DNA of 64,000 nt. It comes from Streptomyces iconiensis. Lineage in GTDB: Bacteria; Actinomycetota; Actinomycetes; Streptomycetales; Streptomycetaceae. Shown here piece after piece: positions 17,662-25,371 of the stretch (positions within the stretch are counted from its first letter, which is position 1; every line of letters starts with the position of its first letter). The stretch covers positions 211,997 through 275,996 of the forward strand of contig NZ_JANCPR020000007.1 of the NCBI RefSeq assembly GCF_028657195.3. The letters run 5' to 3'. Made by a program: the position numbers and the translations under genes. The notes below the pieces were generated by a model, which saw only the letters and a program-made list of their open reading frames with translations, ran no database searches and had not been told where the DNA came from.

Positions 17662-17825
17662 GTGCGGCCGGACCGGCTGCCCGTGACCGTACTGTCCGGC
17701 TTCCTGGGCGCGGGCAGGACAACGCTGCTGAACCATGTCTTCGCCCACCGCGAGGGGTTGCGCGTCGCGGTGATCGTCAACGACATGGGCGAGGTCAACA
17801 TCGACGCCTCCTTGTGCACGGCGGC
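17662..17825 (+). pseudogene. Truncated cobW-family GTPase gene (N-terminal fragment)
   Basis: From GTG 17662 the frame encodes the first ~52 residues of a CobW/ZNG1-like metallochaperone ([20 protein letters not shown] ... [13 protein letters not shown]). Homology then stops abruptly. The Walker A lysine is Arg here (GAGRTT), so it would be impaired even if whole. From about 17842 the opposite strand encodes an unrelated AfsR-like piece, showing that the 3' part was lost by recombination. It lies directly behind rpmF, as complete copies do in other zinc-starvation loci. Confidence 0.8.
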
Positions 17826-17841
17826 GAGGCCGCTCTGTCCG

Positions 17842-18610
17842 CCACGCATGGGCATGGCGTCCCGTGCGCGCTGCGTGGTTGACGGTCGCCGTCAGCACGG
17901 GGTGCTCGGCCGCGAACCACGCCATGGCCCGGTCGTGCGTCGCGAACTCCTCGGGACTCGTGCCGTCTTCCGCGGCGGCAGGTCGGAGTGCGTCGCGGTG
18001 CGGGTGCAGGAGCCGGTCGGCTGCGCAGGCGGTGTGCGTGTAGTGGTCGAGTACGCGGGTGAGTGCCGCGTCCGCTTCGCCGGCGGGCGCGTCGGTCTCC
18101 GCCAGTTCGAGGGCGTACGCACGCAGCAGGTCATGACAGGTGAAGCGGCCGGGGGCGCGTTCCTGGACGAGGTGGTGTGCCTGGAGACGGCGCAGCCGCG
18201 TACGGAGCCCGGCGAGCGGCAGGGCCGTGAGGCTGACGGCGGCGGACAGGCCGATGTCGGCGCCGGGCGCCTGGGCGAGCTGCCGGAACACCCGCGCCGA
18301 ATCGGCGTCGAGAGCACGGTAGGACGAGGCGAAGACGGCGCGTACATCGCTGGCGTCCTCGCCTGTGTCCAGGGCGTCGAGCCGGGTCGCCGTGGAGCGC
18401 AGTTCGTCCGCCAGCGCGGTCAGAGTGAGCACCGGGTTCGTGGTGAGGCGGGCGGCGAGCACGCTGATGGCCAGCGGGAGCCCGGCGCAGTGGTGGAGGA
18501 ACTCGGCGGCTGCCGCGGGCTCGGCGGCGAGCCGGTCGGCGCCGATACGGCGGACGAGCAGGTCGCGCCCTTCGGCGCCGTCGAGGGTGTCCAGGTCGGC
18601 CTGTTGCTTC
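17842..18610 (-). pseudogene. Internal fragment of an AfsR/SARP-type NB-ARC regulator
   Basis: The minus frame shows the end of an NB-ARC domain and the following winged-helix region: [13 protein letters not shown], then [37 protein letters not shown], and a start of the helical repeat region ending near GRHAHAW. Intact AfsR-like proteins have a P-loop before and TPR repeats after this part. Both are absent, the frame runs into shadow sequence at each end, and there is no start signal. One end abuts the cobW fragment. Confidence 0.75.
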
Positions 18611-18685
18611 CGCACCGACCGTTGAATTCGCCATCGAGGGCTGGTCTGCCCTCGTACGACGGGGCGGAGTAGCGCGTGGAAATCC

Positions 18686-19018
18686 TCACGCGGTGGTCGG
18701 GCTCTCCGCGAAGGCAAGTGACCCGAGAAATCGGGTCTGTTCGTGTTCCACTGTGGCGTCCAGCTCACCCATTGCTTCCAGAGCACGCGGATCGCCGAAC
18801 GTCATGGCACGAAGTGCGCGTTCCAAATGTCCCTGGTCCTCGATCTCCCACAGGTTGAATGCCTCGTACAGCGGTCCGACCTGCGTCACCGTGCCCGCAA
18901 TGAGCGTGATGCCCTGAGATTCGAAGAGTTCGCGGACTGTCACCATGGCGGCCTCGTAGCGTGCCAGGTTCGCGAAACCGTACTTGAGCTGGAGCTGCGC
19001 CAGCATGTAGCTGCTCAA
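18686..19018 (-). CDS. NIPSNAP-family protein
   Basis: A 110-residue ferredoxin-fold (dimeric alpha/beta barrel) protein with the family pattern (GITLIAGTVTQVGPLYEAFNLWE). The start is TTG 19018, preceded by AAAGGCGG; the next ATG (19006) has no RBS. It lies directly downstream of a MerR regulator and behind a MerR-type promoter palindrome. The biochemical role of bacterial NIPSNAPs is unclear. Confidence 0.82.
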   Translation of the reverse strand: MSSYMLAQLQLKYGFANLARYEAAMVTVRELFESQGITLIAGTVTQVGPLYEAFNLWEIEDQGHLERALRAMTFGDPRALEAMGELDATVEHEQTRFLGSLAFAESPTTA

Positions 19019-19073
19019 CTGTCCGCCTTTTCTGTACCGGCCCTCTTCTTCTGTCCGGGGCCAATGCCTGGAA

Positions 19074-19104
19074 GGTAGACGTTCACACTGGTGTGAAGGG
19101 CAAG
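19074..19104 (-). promoter_or_regulatory. MerR-type promoter of the NIPSNAP gene
   Basis: On the minus strand TTGCCC (19103-19098) and TCTACC (19079-19074) are 18 bp apart; 19 bp if the -35 is read as CTTGCC. The spacer holds the symmetrical TTCACAC-CA-GTGTGAA. An overlong spacer filled by a palindrome is the hallmark of promoters that MerR proteins activate by DNA distortion. Confidence 0.62.
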
Positions 19105-19449
19105 TCAGTTGTTGCTGGTCACCGCGTTCAGTACGGCTTCCAGGCCGGTCAGCTTGGCTTGCAGTTCTTCCGCCTCAACGGAGAGTTCGGCGTGCCGTGT
19201 GCGCAACAGAGCCTCGATCCGGGGCGCTGAGCCGGGAAGTTTCCACTCCTGGACCACTGTGCGGATCAGGTCGCTCGGCAGGCCCGCGCCGTACAAACGC
19301 TGGATGAAACTGACGCAGCTGGCGTCCCTGGCCTCGTACTGGCGATGCCCCGCGGCGTTGCGTGCGGGGAGCAGGAGTCCTTGCTCCTCGTAATACCGCA
19401 GTGACCGCGTGCTCACTTGGCATAGGTGAGCGAGTTCACTGATCTTCAA
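19105..19449 (-). CDS. MerR-family regulator
   Basis: A 114-residue regulator with the MerR winged helix (KISELAHLCQVSTRSLRYYEEQGLL) and a C-terminal coiled coil. I place the start at TTG 19449: GAGGGCGG lies just upstream and the helix-turn-helix then begins at residue 2, as usual. An ATG at 19485 exists, but a -10-like TATACAT lies immediately before it, so the transcript probably starts inside that extension. The likely target is the downstream NIPSNAP promoter. The effector domain is short, with no obvious metal-binding cysteines. Confidence 0.82.
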   Translation of the reverse strand: MKISELAHLCQVSTRSLRYYEEQGLLLPARNAAGHRQYEARDASCVSFIQRLYGAGLPSDLIRTVVQEWKLPGSAPRIEALLRTRHAELSVEAEELQAKLTGLEAVLNAVTSNN

Positions 19450-19568
19450 GCCGCCCTCTGTTCTCCATCGACTCGACCTTGACATCAATGTATAGGTTTC
19501 ACGTCCCGGCCGGCTCTTCACCTTCTCGCTCTCGTCGACCCGGACGAAGTTCCTCACGCCCGGCAGTC

Positions 19569-20768
19569 TCAACGTGGCTCGTTGCTGAAGAACGGGTCGT
19601 CGGCGGGGCCCCAGTGCTCGCGGCCCCGTGAGAGTTCGTCGTCGGTGAGCAGGGTCTCGTGGAACGCCTCGCGGATGCGCCGCGGGTCGAGGTCGACACC
19701 GGTCAGGGTGATCTCGTTGCGGCGCTCGCCGTAGTAGTCGTCCCAGTACCAGGAGGCGAGGGTCCGCCGCTGTGCGGAGACGGCCTCCCACGCCGAGCCC
19801 GCCCCGTCCTCCAGCCAGGGGCCCGCCTCGCGCAGCTCCAGGTGCGCCCCCGCCGAACGCCATGTCACCACGGAATCCGGGCGGTTGGACAGCCACAGGT
19901 GCCCGTGCCCGCGCACGACGCCGAGCATGACGACGGAGAGCGCGTCGGCCAGTCGGCCCGGGTGGACGGGCCGCCGGGTGCGCCACAGTACGGAGTCCAC
20001 GCCCGCGCCGGCCCCGGGCGCCGTGTGCGGTACGCCCACCGGGTCCAGCCGGGCACGCCAGCCGTCCCGGCCGGTGTGGTGGGCCGGGCGGAAGAGCGCG
20101 GAGGGCAGCCCCTCGCCCGGCTCACGCTCAGGTCCCGGCCCGCCGGACAGCACCAGGCACGCCGCCGCCTGGTTGAGGTGACGTACGAGGGTGGCGACCC
20201 CGCTCGTCAGCGTGGCGTGCCGGCCTGCCGGGTCGGTGAGCACCAGCGCGTCGGCGGTCTCCACCTGGCGGGCCGCCGCCTCGGCCCGCGTCATGGGCGC
20301 ACAGCGGTCCCAGCCCGACCACTTGCGTACGGCGGTGTGGACACAGCCCAAGTCGGCCAGGAACACGGCCGGTTCGATGCCCGCCAGAAGCGGACCCGCG
20401 ACGTAATGCCGGCTCAGCGCGCCGTTGCCGGGCGTCTCACGCCACAGCTCCGTCAGGAACGGCAGCGTGTCCAGCTCGTCGGTCAGCGCGAGTACCACGT
20501 GCGGGCGCCGCGAGGTGCGTGCGACCGCGAGCAGGTCCTGGCGGACGATCACGGCCGGAGCGCCCGTGGCGCCCTGGTCAACGGCCACGGACAGGCGGGG
20601 ATCGGTGTTGGACAGGAAGCGTTGGACGACGGGGTATCCGTCGCCTTCGCCGTGCAGCGAGACCGACAGGACCACCGCTCCGGGAGAGGCGTTCAGTACG
20701 TGGTCGACCAACGCCCCTCTGGTGTGGGGAGCGTTGCCGGTCACCACGCTCAACAGGGTCTTCGTCAC
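19569..20768 (-). CDS. CobW-like protein lacking both P-loop and CxCC motif
   Basis: A 399-residue CobW relative from GTG 20768 (RBS GGAGAG). The C-terminal CobW_C region is well kept (SVLWRTRRPVHPGRLADAL, LASWYWDDYYGERRNEITLTG). The N-terminal GTPase region is not: where active family members have GxxGxGKTT this protein has TGNAPHTRGALVDHVL, and the CxCC metal site is replaced by PAVIVRQDLL. It therefore should not hydrolyse GTP in the usual way. It is the last gene of the minus-strand zinc-starvation run, 11 bp after the Cys-rich gene. Confidence 0.78.
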   Translation of the reverse strand: MTKTLLSVVTGNAPHTRGALVDHVLNASPGAVVLSVSLHGEGDGYPVVQRFLSNTDPRLSVAVDQGATGAPAVIVRQDLLAVARTSRRPHVVLALTDELDTLPFLTELWRETPGNGALSRHYVAGPLLAGIEPAVFLADLGCVHTAVRKWSGWDRCAPMTRAEAAARQVETADALVLTDPAGRHATLTSGVATLVRHLNQAAACLVLSGGPGPEREPGEGLPSALFRPAHHTGRDGWRARLDPVGVPHTAPGAGAGVDSVLWRTRRPVHPGRLADALSVVMLGVVRGHGHLWLSNRPDSVVTWRSAGAHLELREAGPWLEDGAGSAWEAVSAQRRTLASWYWDDYYGERRNEITLTGVDLDPRRIREAFHETLLTDDELSRGREHWGPADDPFFSNEPR

Positions 20769-20779
20769 GCTCTCTCCGC

Positions 20780-21166
20780 TCAGTTGGGGTGGGCCCCGGT
20801 ACGGGCGGAGCGCCGCGCCCGCAGTCGAGCGGGCAGCGACCCGTCCGCGTCCCCGGGCATGCCGGTACGGAGCCACAGGCACACCGCCTCGGCGTCGGCC
20901 GCGCCTCTCACGGGCCCGATCCGGACCAGCGGGCCACTGGGCTCCCGGTCCTTCGTGCACGGCTGGACCACCGCGTAGAACCCCCGCGCCGAACTGCACG
21001 AAAGGAACAGCCGCAGACATCCGCCGGTCACCAGCACGCCGTGCGGACAGCTCCGTACGGCCACGCGCAGCCGTTCAAGCGCCCGTTCCTCCGCCGCCGT
21101 CCGGCAGGTGGTGCAGACGACCAGCGTGAAAGGGCGGCTTCCGTTCTCCGCTGCGCCCTGGTGCAT
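20780..21166 (-). CDS. Small cysteine-rich, possibly ferredoxin- or metal-binding protein
   Basis: A 128-residue protein beginning with LVVCTTCRTAAEERAL, followed by single cysteines in RSCPHGVL, TGGCLRL and FLSCSS. The pattern recalls thioredoxin-like [2Fe-2S] ferredoxins and DUF1636-type predicted metal-binding proteins, but I cannot assign it firmly. A strong AGGAAGGAGAGC precedes the ATG. It sits between rpsR and the P-loop-less CobW gene, so a role in zinc or metal supply is inferred from context. Confidence 0.6.
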   Translation of the reverse strand: MHQGAAENGSRPFTLVVCTTCRTAAEERALERLRVAVRSCPHGVLVTGGCLRLFLSCSSARGFYAVVQPCTKDREPSGPLVRIGPVRGAADAEAVCLWLRTGMPGDADGSLPARLRARRSARTGAHPN

Positions 21167-21265
21167 TGCTCTCCTTCCTCTGCGCCGCGGCGGCCCCGCG
21201 GTCCGTGCACGTCCCCGTGGGGCCGATGGCAGGGGGGAGGCGGGGCCGCTGTCCTGTCGATCTCT

Positions 21266-21505
21266 TCAGCGGCTCGCGTACGGGAGCAGCGCCATCTCCC
21301 GGGCGTTCTTGATCGCCCTCGCCAACTGGCGCTGTTGCTGTGCGGTGACGCGGGTGACGCGGCGGCTGCGGATCTTTCCCCGGTCGGATATGAACCGGCG
21401 CAGCAAGTCGGTGTCCTTGTAGTCGACGTAGGTGATTCCGGCCGTGTCCAACGGATTGGGCTTCGGCTTCCGGACCTTGCGCGCATCGTGGTTACGGGAG
21501 GCCAT
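21266..21505 (-). CDS. rpsR: Ribosomal protein bS18, zinc-free paralogue
   Basis: A 79-residue S18 with the family core [19 protein letters not shown] and no cysteine, unlike zinc-binding S18. ATG 21505 follows GGAGAAG; the longer open frame upstream is repetitive shadow sequence. It lies 182 bp after the CobW-like gene of the same strand, and no Zur box is seen directly before it. It is probably read from the rpmG promoter region. It replaces the zinc form in the small subunit when zinc is low. Confidence 0.92.
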   Translation of the reverse strand: MASRNHDARKVRKPKPNPLDTAGITYVDYKDTDLLRRFISDRGKIRSRRVTRVTAQQQRQLARAIKNAREMALLPYASR

Positions 21506-21687
21506 CTCTTCTCCTGGGGCTGCTGGCACTTCTGGTGCTTCTGCTGTTACTGGCGTTACTGGTGTCGTGATGTGCGTGAGGTGCCCGGCGTCTGCGGCCA
21601 TCGGCAGGCCCTGGCCCCGGCCCCGGCTCTGGTACCGGCTCCGGCCCGACGCCGGTCGGCGCCAATTGCCGTGGCCGCACGGCCCGT

Positions 21688-22842
21688 TCAGCCGACGGGG
21701 TCCAGGAGGGCGTCGAAGGCGGCCGGGAGCCGGAGCCACGCCTCACGTCCGGCCGCGTACTCGCTGTCGGTCAGCAGGCAGGAGTCCAGCAGTTCCTCGA
21801 CGGCCTCCCGATCCAGCCCCGGCGAGGTGAAGACGAGGTGCTGGCAGCGGTCGCCGTGCTCCGGGTCCCAGTCCAGGGAGGCAGCGGCCCGCCGTGTCGG
21901 AGGCACCATGTCCCAGGCCGCGTCCGGAAGGGAGGCGAGCCATGGTCCTGTGCTGTCCACGCAGAGGGCGCCGCCCGCGGCTTCCCAGGCGAGCAGGGTG
22001 TCGGGGCGGTCGGCCAGCCAGAAGCGTCCGCGGCTGCGGGCCGCCGCACATGTCAGGTCCTCCAGGGCCGCGTACAACCGCTCCGGGTGGAAGGGCCGCC
22101 GCCGGCGCCACACGAGGGTGACGACCCCCGCGTCATCGCCCTCCTGGGGCAACCGCGCGCACGAGGGGTGCTGCGCGTCGGCGGCGGCATCCACGTCGAA
22201 GCCGGCGAAAGCGGCCCGTACGAGTTCGGGGGAGGAGGCGGGCAACTGGGCGGCTGTGGGGTGCAGTTGGCACAGCAGCGCCCGGTCCTCGTCGTCGGCC
22301 TCCTCGCCGGAGGCGAGCGCGAGCACTTGCGGGTACTCCAGCTGGCGTGCCCAGGTGTCGGCGATCGTGCGCTGATCGGTGGCGGTGAGACCGAGGCCCG
22401 CCTCCGCCAGGTCGTCCCCGTTGGCCAGGCAGGGCAGGATGAGCGCCGGGTCGATCGCGGTGACGACGTTTCCCAGGCGCAGCCCGTCCCCGCCGTGTGC
22501 GGCGATGGTCTCGGCCATGGCCTGCGGTTCGACCGAGTCCCACAACTCGACGACGGCCAGCGTGTGCAGTCCCGCGCCGGCCAGGCGCCTGAGTTCGGGA
22601 ACGAGGTCCTCGCGCAGGGCGCAGCACGCACAGTCGTTCACCAGGGGTGCTTCACCCTGCGACACCTCACCCGTTGCGTCCCGCACCACGCGTCGGACCT
22701 TGCCCGCCGCGGCGGGGGAGAGGTCGTGGTGCAGCGCGATGCTGCGTGGCACGGAGCGCAGGAGATGTGTGACGACTTCCTGACGCGGCTCGGCGTGCAT
22801 TCCCGCGACGAGGACGACGGGAAGCGGGCTCGTGTCCGGCAT
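21688..22842 (-). CDS. CobW-like protein with CxCC motif but no P-loop
   Basis: A 384-residue CobW relative. The metal-binding CxCC is present ([11 protein letters not shown] near residue 70), and the C-terminal CobW_C domain is complete ([32 protein letters not shown]). The first strand and loop, normally GFLGAGKTT, reads [17 protein letters not shown], so the Walker A GK[ST] is absent. Its start overlaps the L31 stop by one base, so the two are coupled. It may bind or hand over zinc without GTP turnover. Similar proteins accompany spare ribosomal genes in other streptomycetes, as far as I recall. Confidence 0.82.
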   Translation of the reverse strand: MPDTSPLPVVLVAGMHAEPRQEVVTHLLRSVPRSIALHHDLSPAAAGKVRRVVRDATGEVSQGEAPLVNDCACCALREDLVPELRRLAGAGLHTLAVVELWDSVEPQAMAETIAAHGGDGLRLGNVVTAIDPALILPCLANGDDLAEAGLGLTATDQRTIADTWARQLEYPQVLALASGEEADDEDRALLCQLHPTAAQLPASSPELVRAAFAGFDVDAAADAQHPSCARLPQEGDDAGVVTLVWRRRRPFHPERLYAALEDLTCAAARSRGRFWLADRPDTLLAWEAAGGALCVDSTGPWLASLPDAAWDMVPPTRRAAASLDWDPEHGDRCQHLVFTSPGLDREAVEELLDSCLLTDSEYAAGREAWLRLPAAFDALLDPVG

Positions 22843-23096
22843 CAGCGTGTCCCGCCGCGCCCGTAGCGGCGCTCGAACCGCTCCACCCGGCCCGCGGTGT
22901 CCAGGACACGGATCGTGCCGGTGTAGAAGGGGTGGCTCTTGGCTGAGATCTCCACGTCGATCACCGGGTAGGAGTTGCCGTCCTCCCAGATGACGGTCTT
23001 GTCGCTGGTGCGGGTCGAGCGGGTGAGGAAGGCGTGTTCCGCTGCCCTGTCGCGGAACACGACCGGGCGGTACGCGGGATGGATACCAGGCTTCAC
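22842..23096 (-). CDS. rpmE2: Ribosomal protein bL31 type B (zinc-free)
   Basis: An 84-residue type-B L31 ([18 protein letters not shown], then HPFYTG). It has the type-B extension and lacks the CxxC of zinc-binding L31. It is placed between rpmG (23 bp upstream) and the CobW-like gene. In other bacteria this form displaces the zinc L31 at the ribosome surface and thereby frees zinc. Confidence 0.94.
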   Translation of the reverse strand: MKPGIHPAYRPVVFRDRAAEHAFLTRSTRTSDKTVIWEDGNSYPVIDVEISAKSHPFYTGTIRVLDTAGRVERFERRYGRGGTR

Positions 23097-23119
23097 AGGG
23101 GGTCCTTCGGGGTGCGTGG

Positions 23120-23284
23120 TCAGCGTTCTTCGCGGAAGTCGACGTGCTGCCGTACGACGGGGTCGAACTTGCGCAGCGTCATGCGGTCGGGGTCGTTCCG
23201 CCGGTTCTTGCGGGTCACGTAGGTGTAGCCGGTGCCCGCCGTCGAGCGGAGCTTGACGAGGGGGCGGAGTTCGTTGCGTGCCAT
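23120..23284 (-). CDS. rpmG: Ribosomal protein bL33, zinc-free paralogue
   Basis: A 54-residue L33 ([34 protein letters not shown]) without cysteines. ATG 23284 lies 19 bp from a near-perfect Zur box, so the leader is very short. It heads the run rpmG, rpmE2, cobW-like, rpsR. A longer frame upstream is spurious because it runs through the operator. Confidence 0.94.
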   Translation of the reverse strand: MARNELRPLVKLRSTAGTGYTYVTRKNRRNDPDRMTLRKFDPVVRQHVDFREER

Positions 23285-23303
23285 GCCGCCACTGTATTGG
23301 GAA

Positions 23304-23318
23304 TGGAAACCATTTTCA
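23304..23318. promoter_or_regulatory. Zur box of the rpmG-rpmE2 operon
   Basis: TGGAAACCATTTTCA matches the streptomycete Zur operator (TGAAAATCATTTTCA type) at most positions and is nearly palindromic. It lies between the start of rpmG and the stop of the zur paralogue. Confidence 0.82.
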
Positions 23319-23346
23319 ATACGGCGTCGGCGGCGGCCCGTGCGGC

Positions 23347-23790
23347 TCAGCTCCGCCTGCCCCTCCGGTCGTCGGCGTGGGGGCGGCACTCGCCGCATCG
23401 GCCGCTGAGTTCCAGGGTGTGATCGACGTCGGAGAAGCCGGTGACGGCGTCGAGCCGGCGTGCCCAGTCCTCCACGACGTCCGCGTCCACGGCTTCGCTG
23501 CGTCCGCAGTGCCGGCAGATCACGTAGTGCCTGTGCTCGGAGTCCGGCCTCGTGCGGTAGAGGCGCTTACCCGTGATGTCGTCCCGCACCGTGTCCACCT
23601 GGCCCGTCCGCTCCAGGTGCCGCAGTACGCGGTAGACGGTGGTGAGGCCCACTCCCACACCTTCGCCGGTGAGCCGGGCATGGAGCCCCTGGGCCGAGAT
23701 GAAGTCCCCGTAGTCGGCGAGGCCGTATTGGACGACGGAACGCTGGCGGGTACGGCGCGCTCGCGCGGCGTCGGTGGGAGTGGTGCTCAC
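23347..23790 (-). CDS. Zur paralogue (Fur-family zinc regulator) with a reduced metal site
   Basis: A 147-residue Fur-family protein with a winged helix ([20 protein letters not shown]) and two structural CxxC pairs (Cys92/95 and Cys132/135). Aligned with S. coelicolor Zur from memory, the D-site ligands are kept (His86, His88, Glu107, His124). Three of four M-site ligands are changed: Cys to Arg81, His to Arg87 and His to Tyr89. It lies between rpsN and rpmG on the same strand. It may sense zinc with altered sensitivity. It seems to be a second Zur; the housekeeping zur is not in this window. Confidence 0.85.
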   Translation of the reverse strand: MSTTPTDAARARRTRQRSVVQYGLADYGDFISAQGLHARLTGEGVGVGLTTVYRVLRHLERTGQVDTVRDDITGKRLYRTRPDSEHRHYVICRHCGRSEAVDADVVEDWARRLDAVTGFSDVDHTLELSGRCGECRPHADDRRGRRS

Positions 23791-23956
23791 GAGGCTCGGC
23801 GCTCCCCCTCGTAGGAGTGGTGAACGGGTACGGAAGCGGTGGTGCGTGTGCTCGCGGCGCGGACGCGCGGGTGCGATGTGCGCACGCGTGGGTTGCGCGT
23901 ACGCGTGGGTGCGACGGACGGGCGCGGTGCCACCGCCGCACCCACGGACGGGGTGT

Positions 23957-24262
23957 CTACCAGCTCGACTTGGTCACGCCGGGCAGAAATCCGGCGTGTG
24001 CCTGTTCGCGCATCCGGACGCGGGAGAGGCCGAACGCGCGCAGGTGGCCGCGCGGCCTGCCGTCGACCGCGTCACGGTTGCGCACGCGCGTCGCGCTGGC
24101 GTCGCGCGGCTGACGCGCCAACTCGCGGCGCGCGGCGTCCCGTTCGGCCTCCGGGGTGCCGGGCCTGCGGATGATCTCCTTGAGCTGGGCCCGGCGCTCG
24201 GCGTACCGCGCGACGATCACGCGGCGCTGCTCGTTCTTGGCGATCTTGCTCTTCTTGGCCAT
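23957..24262 (-). CDS. rpsN: Ribosomal protein uS14, long zinc-free form
   Basis: A 101-residue S14 ([20 protein letters not shown] ... [19 protein letters not shown]). The long form without CxxC is the zinc-independent type, while the housekeeping actinobacterial S14 is short with a zinc ribbon. Its start overlaps the L28 stop by one base. It is cotranscribed with rpmB. Confidence 0.94.
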   Translation of the reverse strand: MAKKSKIAKNEQRRVIVARYAERRAQLKEIIRRPGTPEAERDAARRELARQPRDASATRVRNRDAVDGRPRGHLRAFGLSRVRMREQAHAGFLPGVTKSSW

Positions 24263-24498
24263 CAGACCTTCTCCCCTCGGCCACGGATGCGGGCGACGGC
24301 CTTTTCGATCCCGAGGGAATCCACGGTCTTGATCCCCTTGGTGCTGAGCGTGAGCCGGACGTGCCGTCCCTCACTCGGCAGCCAGTACCGCTTCGTCTGG
24401 ATGTTGGGGTCGAACCGGCGCTTGGTGCGGCGGTGCGAGTGGGAAACGTTGTTGCCGAACGCCGGTCGGCGCCCGGTCAGTTGGCAGTGAGCGGACAT
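24262..24498 (-). CDS. rpmB: Ribosomal protein bL28, zinc-free paralogue
   Basis: A 78-residue L28 ([20 protein letters not shown]). It keeps one cysteine near the start but lacks the CxxC pairs of zinc-binding L28. It is the first gene of the rpmB-rpsN pair, and a Zur-like palindrome lies 34-50 bp upstream. Confidence 0.94.
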   Translation of the reverse strand: MSAHCQLTGRRPAFGNNVSHSHRRTKRRFDPNIQTKRYWLPSEGRHVRLTLSTKGIKTVDSLGIEKAVARIRGRGEKV

Positions 24499-24532
24499 GC
24501 TGGTCTCCTTGGTGCACGGCTCTTAATGAATA

Positions 24533-24547
24533 TGGTAACCGTTTCCG
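24533..24547. promoter_or_regulatory. Degenerate Zur box of the rpmB-rpsN operon
   Basis: TGGTAACCGTTTCCG holds the near-palindrome GGTAAC-C-GTTTCC. It agrees with the Zur consensus at about nine of fifteen positions. Its position between aztA and rpmB and the gene content support it. Confidence 0.6.
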
Positions 24548-24601
24548 AATGCTAGCCGCGAGGGAAGCGGCGCACCATGTGCGGGGGTGGGGGAGTGCCG
24601 C

Positions 24602-25321
24602 TCAGACGGCCGCGACGGGGAAGTCCCAGATGTGCCGCAGCGCCTCGTCGGTCAGCACCACGTCCGGCGCTCCCTGTGCCACGAGCCGCCCGTCCCTGAG
24701 TAGCAGGCAGTGGTCGGCCTGCCGGGCCGCGACGAGGTCGTGGGTCGCCTGGACCACGGTCACCCCGTCCGCCGCCGCGCCGTCGAGCACGGCGAGGATG
24801 CCCTCCTTCGCGCGTATGTCCAGTCCTGTGGTCGGTTCGTCCAGCAGGAAGAGGCCGGCTTCCTGGGCCAGGCCCTGGGCGACCAGGGCGCGTTGGCGCT
24901 GGCCTCCCGACAGCTCGCCGAGCTGCCGTCCGGCCAGATCGGAGATGCCGAGCCTGTCCATGCAGCGCTCCACCACCGAGCGGTCGTGGGAGGTGAGCCG
25001 CCTCCACGGGCCGCGGTGTGCCCAGCGCCCCATCGTGACCGTGTCCCGGACGGTGAGCGGGAACGTGTCGGACACCGCGCTGCGCTGCAGCACGAAGCCG
25101 GGGCGTGAGGTGTGGGCCCGCTCCATGGTGCCCGCCGTGAGCGGGAGTACTCCGGCGAGCACGCTCAGCAGCGTCGACTTGCCCGAGCCGTTCGGGCCGA
25201 CGACGGCCGTGATCGCCGACTGCGGTACGGAGGCGGTGAGTTGGCGCAGTACGGGGCGCAGGGGATAGCCGGCTTCGGCGCTCCTCAGCTCGACGGCCTG
25301 CTGCTCGGGAGGGGGTGGCAC
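24602..25321 (-). CDS. aztA: Zinc ABC transporter ATPase, AztA/ZnuC type
   Basis: A 239-residue ABC ATPase with Walker A GPNGSGKST, signature LSGGQRQR, Walker B LFLLDEP and the switch His in QATHD. It starts at GTG 25321, 7 nt after AGGAGA. It energises zinc uptake with the divergent permease and the lipoproteins. A perfect Zur box lies 20 bp upstream, shared with aztB. The aztA name rests on the neighbouring AztD genes. Confidence 0.88.
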   Translation of the reverse strand: MPPPPEQQAVELRSAEAGYPLRPVLRQLTASVPQSAITAVVGPNGSGKSTLLSVLAGVLPLTAGTMERAHTSRPGFVLQRSAVSDTFPLTVRDTVTMGRWAHRGPWRRLTSHDRSVVERCMDRLGISDLAGRQLGELSGGQRQRALVAQGLAQEAGLFLLDEPTTGLDIRAKEGILAVLDGAAADGVTVVQATHDLVAARQADHCLLLRDGRLVAQGAPDVVLTDEALRHIWDFPVAAV

Positions 25322-25340
25322 GGGCTCTCCTTGGTTGTTA

Positions 25341-25355
25341 TGACAATCATTTTCA
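25341..25355. promoter_or_regulatory. Zur box shared by divergent aztA and aztB
   Basis: TGACAATCATTTTCA is an excellent Zur operator. It lies 20 bp from the aztA start and 17 bp from the aztB start, so a single bound Zur can silence both promoters. Confidence 0.88.
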
Positions 25356-25371
25356 TTGTAGGGTCCGCCGC

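Noticed and set aside
17842..18610. A functional AfsR-type regulator marking a biosynthetic gene cluster
   Set aside because: Only an internal fragment is present and no biosynthetic genes surround it.
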